DNA from: Nitrospirae bacterium GWC2_42_7 | GTDB lineage: Bacteria > Nitrospirota > Thermodesulfovibrionia > Thermodesulfovibrionales > UBA6898 | DNA: 6,362 bases | Assembly: GCA_001803645.1 (NCBI GenBank) | Contig: MHDW01000078.1 | Span: 615 to 6,976, forward strand | Reading direction: 5' to 3' | Part shown: piece after piece, positions 6,108 through 6,362 of the stretch | Position numbering within the stretch: the stretch's first letter is position 1 | Layout of the letters: every line of letters starts with the position of its first letter | Notes under the pieces: generated by a model | What the model saw: the letters and a program-made list of their open reading frames with translations, nothing else | Databases searched by the model: none | Told to the model about the DNA's origin: nothing | Program-made: the position numbers and the translations under genes

Positions 6108-6362
6108 TCATCCCTTCATCTCGTTCATCTCATCAACATGGGCTGTGTCCTTGTTCCTGAACAGCGCTATGATGATCGCAAGCCCTATGGCAGCCTCTGC
6201 TGCTGCGACAGCTATGATAAAGAAGACCAGTATCTGTCCTCTCATGTCCTGCATAAAATGGCTTAAAGCCACCAGACTGATATTAACTGCATTGAGCATC
6301 AGTTCAACAGACATGAACATTATTATTATATTTCTCCTTGTAAGAAACCCGAATACGCCTAT
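6108..6362 (-). CDS. nuoK: NADH-quinone oxidoreductase subunit K, 5' end cut by window edge
   Basis: The frame is open from the right edge to the stop at 6110-6108 and gives 84 residues. NuoK is normally about 100 aa, so some 16 N-terminal residues are missing. The internal ATG at 6320 should not be taken as the start, because the conserved [11 protein letters not shown] block lies upstream of it. NuoK is a three-helix membrane subunit that contributes to a proton channel beside the quinone site. Two essential buried glutamates are visible, one in SVELMLNA (visible residue 20) and one in [10 protein letters not shown] (visible residue 56). Their spacing of 36 equals that of Glu36 and Glu72 in E. 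coli. The C-terminus ends in EMNEMKG, like the family ending. The stop is 4 bp before nuoL. Confidence 0.95.
   Translation of the reverse strand: MGVFGFLTRRNIIIMFMSVELMLNAVNISLVALSHFMQDMRGQILVFFIIAVAAAEAAIGLAIIIALFRNKDTAHVDEMNEMKG

Noticed and set aside
6108..6320. A 70-aa nuoK starting at the ATG at 6320.
   Set aside because: The frame continues to the window edge with conserved NuoK sequence (GFLTRRN), so the true start lies outside the window.

Overview
The window is a bacterial chromosome fragment, with every convincing gene on the minus strand. Reading in the direction of transcription (right to left), it holds the distal end of a respiratory complex I operon, nuoK-nuoL-nuoM-nuoN. After that come a small type II toxin-antitoxin pair and the 5' part of a gene for a DUF2238 (YjdF-like) membrane protein. 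The nuo proteins are of the generic bacterial type with no organism-specific signature. Base composition is moderate (roughly 40-48% G+C in hand-counted nuo lines). A Gram-negative bacterium, perhaps Nitrospirota or a delta-proteobacterial relative, is a guess only.

Right part (1164-6362): nuoK is cut by the window edge and lacks about 16 N-terminal residues. nuoL (638 aa), nuoM (512 aa) and nuoN (475 aa) are complete. Gaps are 4 bp (K-L), 6 bp (L-M) and 50 bp (M-N), so this is one transcription unit. Together they form the membrane proton-pumping arm of NADH:quinone oxidoreductase. NuoL, NuoM and NuoN are the three antiporter-like pump subunits, and NuoK helps form the fourth channel. All the key glutamate, lysine and histidine residues I looked for are present, so the arm looks functional. 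nuoN appears to be the last nuo gene.

Middle (946-1163): a 218-bp gap with weak terminator-like hairpins behind nuoN, an imperfect 56-bp hairpin, repeat copies, and the probable promoter/operator of the toxin-antitoxin pair.

Left part (1-945): a 62-aa antitoxin and a 97-aa ParE/RelE-family toxin overlap by 16 bp and are preceded by a near-perfect Shine-Dalgarno. A DUF2238 membrane-protein gene then runs off the left edge; it has no stop codon inside the window. Hand-counted lines here are mostly more AT-rich (32-45% G+C) than the nuo genes.

The least ordinary signal is that the toxin-antitoxin pair is bracketed by two repeat pairs. One is a perfect 14-bp direct repeat (454-467 and 1060-1073). 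The other is a 17-bp inverted repeat with one mismatch (466-482 and 997-1013), whose left copy contains the toxin stop codon. This suggests the pair arrived, or moves, as a discrete cassette behind the nuo operon. No recombinase is visible, and the mechanism is unknown.
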